Source of the DNA: an uncultured bacterium
Lineage (GTDB): Bacteria; Myxococcota_A; Bradymonadia; UBA7976; VGTA01
NCBI GenBank assembly: GCA_943788935.1
Contig: CALSSE010000007.1
Coordinates: forward strand, 353,871-417,870
Length of the DNA: 64,000 nucleotides
Direction of reading: 5' to 3'
Below, piece after piece: positions 62,866-64,000 of this stretch. A program made the position numbers and the translations under genes. Every line of letters starts with the position of its first letter. Within the stretch, counting starts at the first letter, position 1. The notes under the pieces are model-generated. The model did no database searches. It was not told where the DNA came from and saw nothing but the letters and a program-made list of their open reading frames with translations.

Positions 62866-64000
62866 TTATTGAGGTTCGGCTTCCATCTCAATATACATCG
62901 TTTTATCAGCGTACTGACTCAGCTGCTCGGGATCTAGATAGAGGTCATAATGACTAGGACTCCTCACCACAATAATCCCTGAGATCTTCATCGCGCAAAA
63001 CCCAACACCTTTGCATAGGACTTGACCGGAGGACTTTATGGAGAAGGTCGCACGCTCTACGTTGACTTTGACAGTCACGACGGGCCCATTTGAATCGGTT
63101 GTCTTACCTTTCGATGCATTGGCAATCGCGGTGTTGGATGCTGGTGCCTTAACCGAGGAGCGCTTCGGCTCAATCAATGGTGTGGACAGAGCTTGTGAAT
63201 CAACGCTCTTGAGCCATTTAGTGACAGGCCCTCGGAGCACAAAGAGGCAACCGACAAAGATAAGGAACCCCACTGTATTAAAGAGCCAGGAAGACGAGGG
63301 GGTTACCTTCGCTTGAATGCTAGAGATTCGGGCGCTCTGTCTTTGAACAGGGACTCTAGTGTTGATCGGAGTGCTCTTTCCCTCTGGTGGCTCAGTGGTG
63401 TTTTGAGGACCCCGCCGGTTGAAGGTAATCGGACCTCGATCATCTTCAAGTGAGCCCCTATAACTGTGGGGGAGAGGAGTACTCTTTATCTCTTGTGGTT
63501 GGGCAGGTAGAGGAGGAGGGAGAGGGGAAGGAGGAGGATGAAGTGACGTGAGCGAAGGCGGAGGTGCCAATGATTGAGCGATCTCCGATAAAACCTCATC
63601 GCTGCTACTATCGTTTGACTGTGGTTCGCGAGAGGAGCGGAGGGCAGAGGGAGGCTCTAACTTGGGTAGACGTGGAGGATCAGTAGGCGCTGAGGAATCT
63701 ATTTCTCTCCGCTCCTCTTCCGCTCGCCACTCTTTCAAGGGAGGAGAGATAGGTTGGCTGAGATTAACCGGATGAGAAGAGCCTTGTCGGAGATATTCTT
63801 GAGCATCAGGCGCTCGGGGGGCTCGGGATGCAAGACTGCTAGGGTAATGATATCGATCATGCACAGGGCTAGATCGATGTCTCATTCGTTGCGGGCGGAT
63901 AGACCCCTCTGAATAAGCATTATGAGAAGAGATCACTTGTGGTGGGGCAGAGACTTGATAGAGGTCTACGTTGATCTCATCTCTTGGTGGAGAGTCATGC
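62866..64000 (-). CDS. 3' part of a Pro-rich single-pass membrane protein (possible Ser/Thr-kinase tail)
   Basis: The reading frame is open to the window edge (it continues before the GTG at 63936), so the N-terminus is outside. The visible ~378 residues start with a long Pro/Ser/Arg-rich disordered region (SPPRDEINVDLYQV, PPPLPAQPQ), then one TM (LFNTVGFLIFVGCLFVL) and a C-terminal beta-rich domain with KVNVERATFSIKSSGQVLCKG and DLYLDPEQL, similar to PEGA-type modules. The layout is common for transmembrane Ser/Thr kinases of Myxococcota, but the kinase domain is not in view, so the call is a guess from layout. Confidence 0.6.
   Translation of the reverse strand, partial: HDSPPRDEINVDLYQVSAPPQVISSHNAYSEGSIRPQRMRHRSSPVHDRYHYPSSLASRAPRAPDAQEYLRQGSSHPVNLSQPISPPLKEWRAEEERREIDSSAPTDPPRLPKLEPPSALRSSREPQSNDSSSDEVLSEIAQSLAPPPSLTSLHPPPSPLPPPLPAQPQEIKSTPLPHSYRGSLEDDRGPITFNRRGPQNTTEPPEGKSTPINTRVPVQRQSARISSIQAKVTPSSSWLFNTVGFLIFVGCLFVLRGPVTKWLKSVDSQALSTPLIEPKRSSVKAPASNTAIANASKGKTTDSNGPVVTVKVNVERATFSIKSSGQVLCKGVGFCAMKISGIIVVRSPSHYDLYLDPEQLSQYADKTMYIEMEAEPQ

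Noticed and set aside
1..64000. tRNA, rRNA, IS elements or prophage genes
   Set aside because: I saw no tRNA cloverleaf, rRNA block, transposase or integrase in the sequence or its translations; a short ncRNA cannot be excluded by eye.

Overview
The window reads as chromosomal DNA from a Gram-negative bacterium of the Myxococcota (former Deltaproteobacteria) type. Supporting signs are a C-terminal Gly-Cys/transmembrane/Arg-rich sorting tail like MYXO-CTERM on a large Cys-rich surface protein, MopE-type and thrombospondin type 3 repeats, a DUF1592-like/DUF1552 gene pair, many lipoproteins and TPR proteins, and a MoxR/DUF58/BatA-like locus. Base composition looks balanced and codon use even. 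I saw no transposase, integrase, phage gene, tRNA, rRNA or CRISPR array. No gene-free stretch exceeds 300 bases; the longest, 23703-23982 (280 nt), separates two divergent genes and holds no element I can name with confidence.

Layout. 1-3299: the 3' part of a one-module NRPS with the membrane/beta-helix C-terminus of epsilon-poly-lysine synthetases. 3334-7298 (minus): a PaaZ/BoxD-like aldehyde dehydrogenase, then an operon of fructose-6-phosphate aldolase-like protein, CDP-alcohol phosphotransferase and nucleotidyltransferase. 7448-9454: a DUF2723 membrane protein. 9574-13682: a tight four-gene operon (PRTase+TRSP, HAD, StiP-type PRTase+PELOTA, HpcH/HpaI-type lyase) matching the nucleoside-like-metabolite module of tellurium-resistance (Ter) islands, but with no ter gene or ATP-grasp here. 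13766-18056 (minus): a J-protein/DnaK paralogue/TPR operon. 18236-20926 (minus): glmM, a PdxJ-like protein without its catalytic residues, and OsmC. 21056-23702 (minus): an IPNS-like oxygenase and a class II photolyase. 23983-25925: an aldehyde dehydrogenase and DUF952.

25975-35290 (minus) is one long locus: DUF4175-like coiled-coil membrane protein, TPR metallopeptidase, MoxR ATPase, DUF58, BatA-like protein. 35525-45049 (plus): ECF sigma factor and putative anti-sigma factor, a secreted protein, an FtsB-like protein, a GAF-GGDEF diguanylate cyclase, gpsA, a second secreted protein and a large TPR protein. 45088-49152 (minus): HtrA protease, an outer-membrane beta-barrel protein and a lipoprotein with an SxxK-like motif.

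49417-54303 is the most unusual gene: a 1628-residue protein joining a UvrD-like SF1 helicase core, a long coiled coil and a C-terminal formylglycine-generating-enzyme fold that keeps the two copper-binding cysteines. 54417-62765 (minus): the MYXO-CTERM surface protein, then an overlapping operon of DUF1592-like c-type cytochrome lipoprotein, Tat-exported DUF1552 protein, lipoprotein and prmC. 62866-64000 (minus): the 3' part of a Pro-rich single-pass membrane protein, open to the window edge.

The best candidates for something undescribed are the helicase-FGE fusion, the Ter-type metabolite operon standing alone, and the residue-swapped PdxJ paralogue in its normal glmM-linked position.
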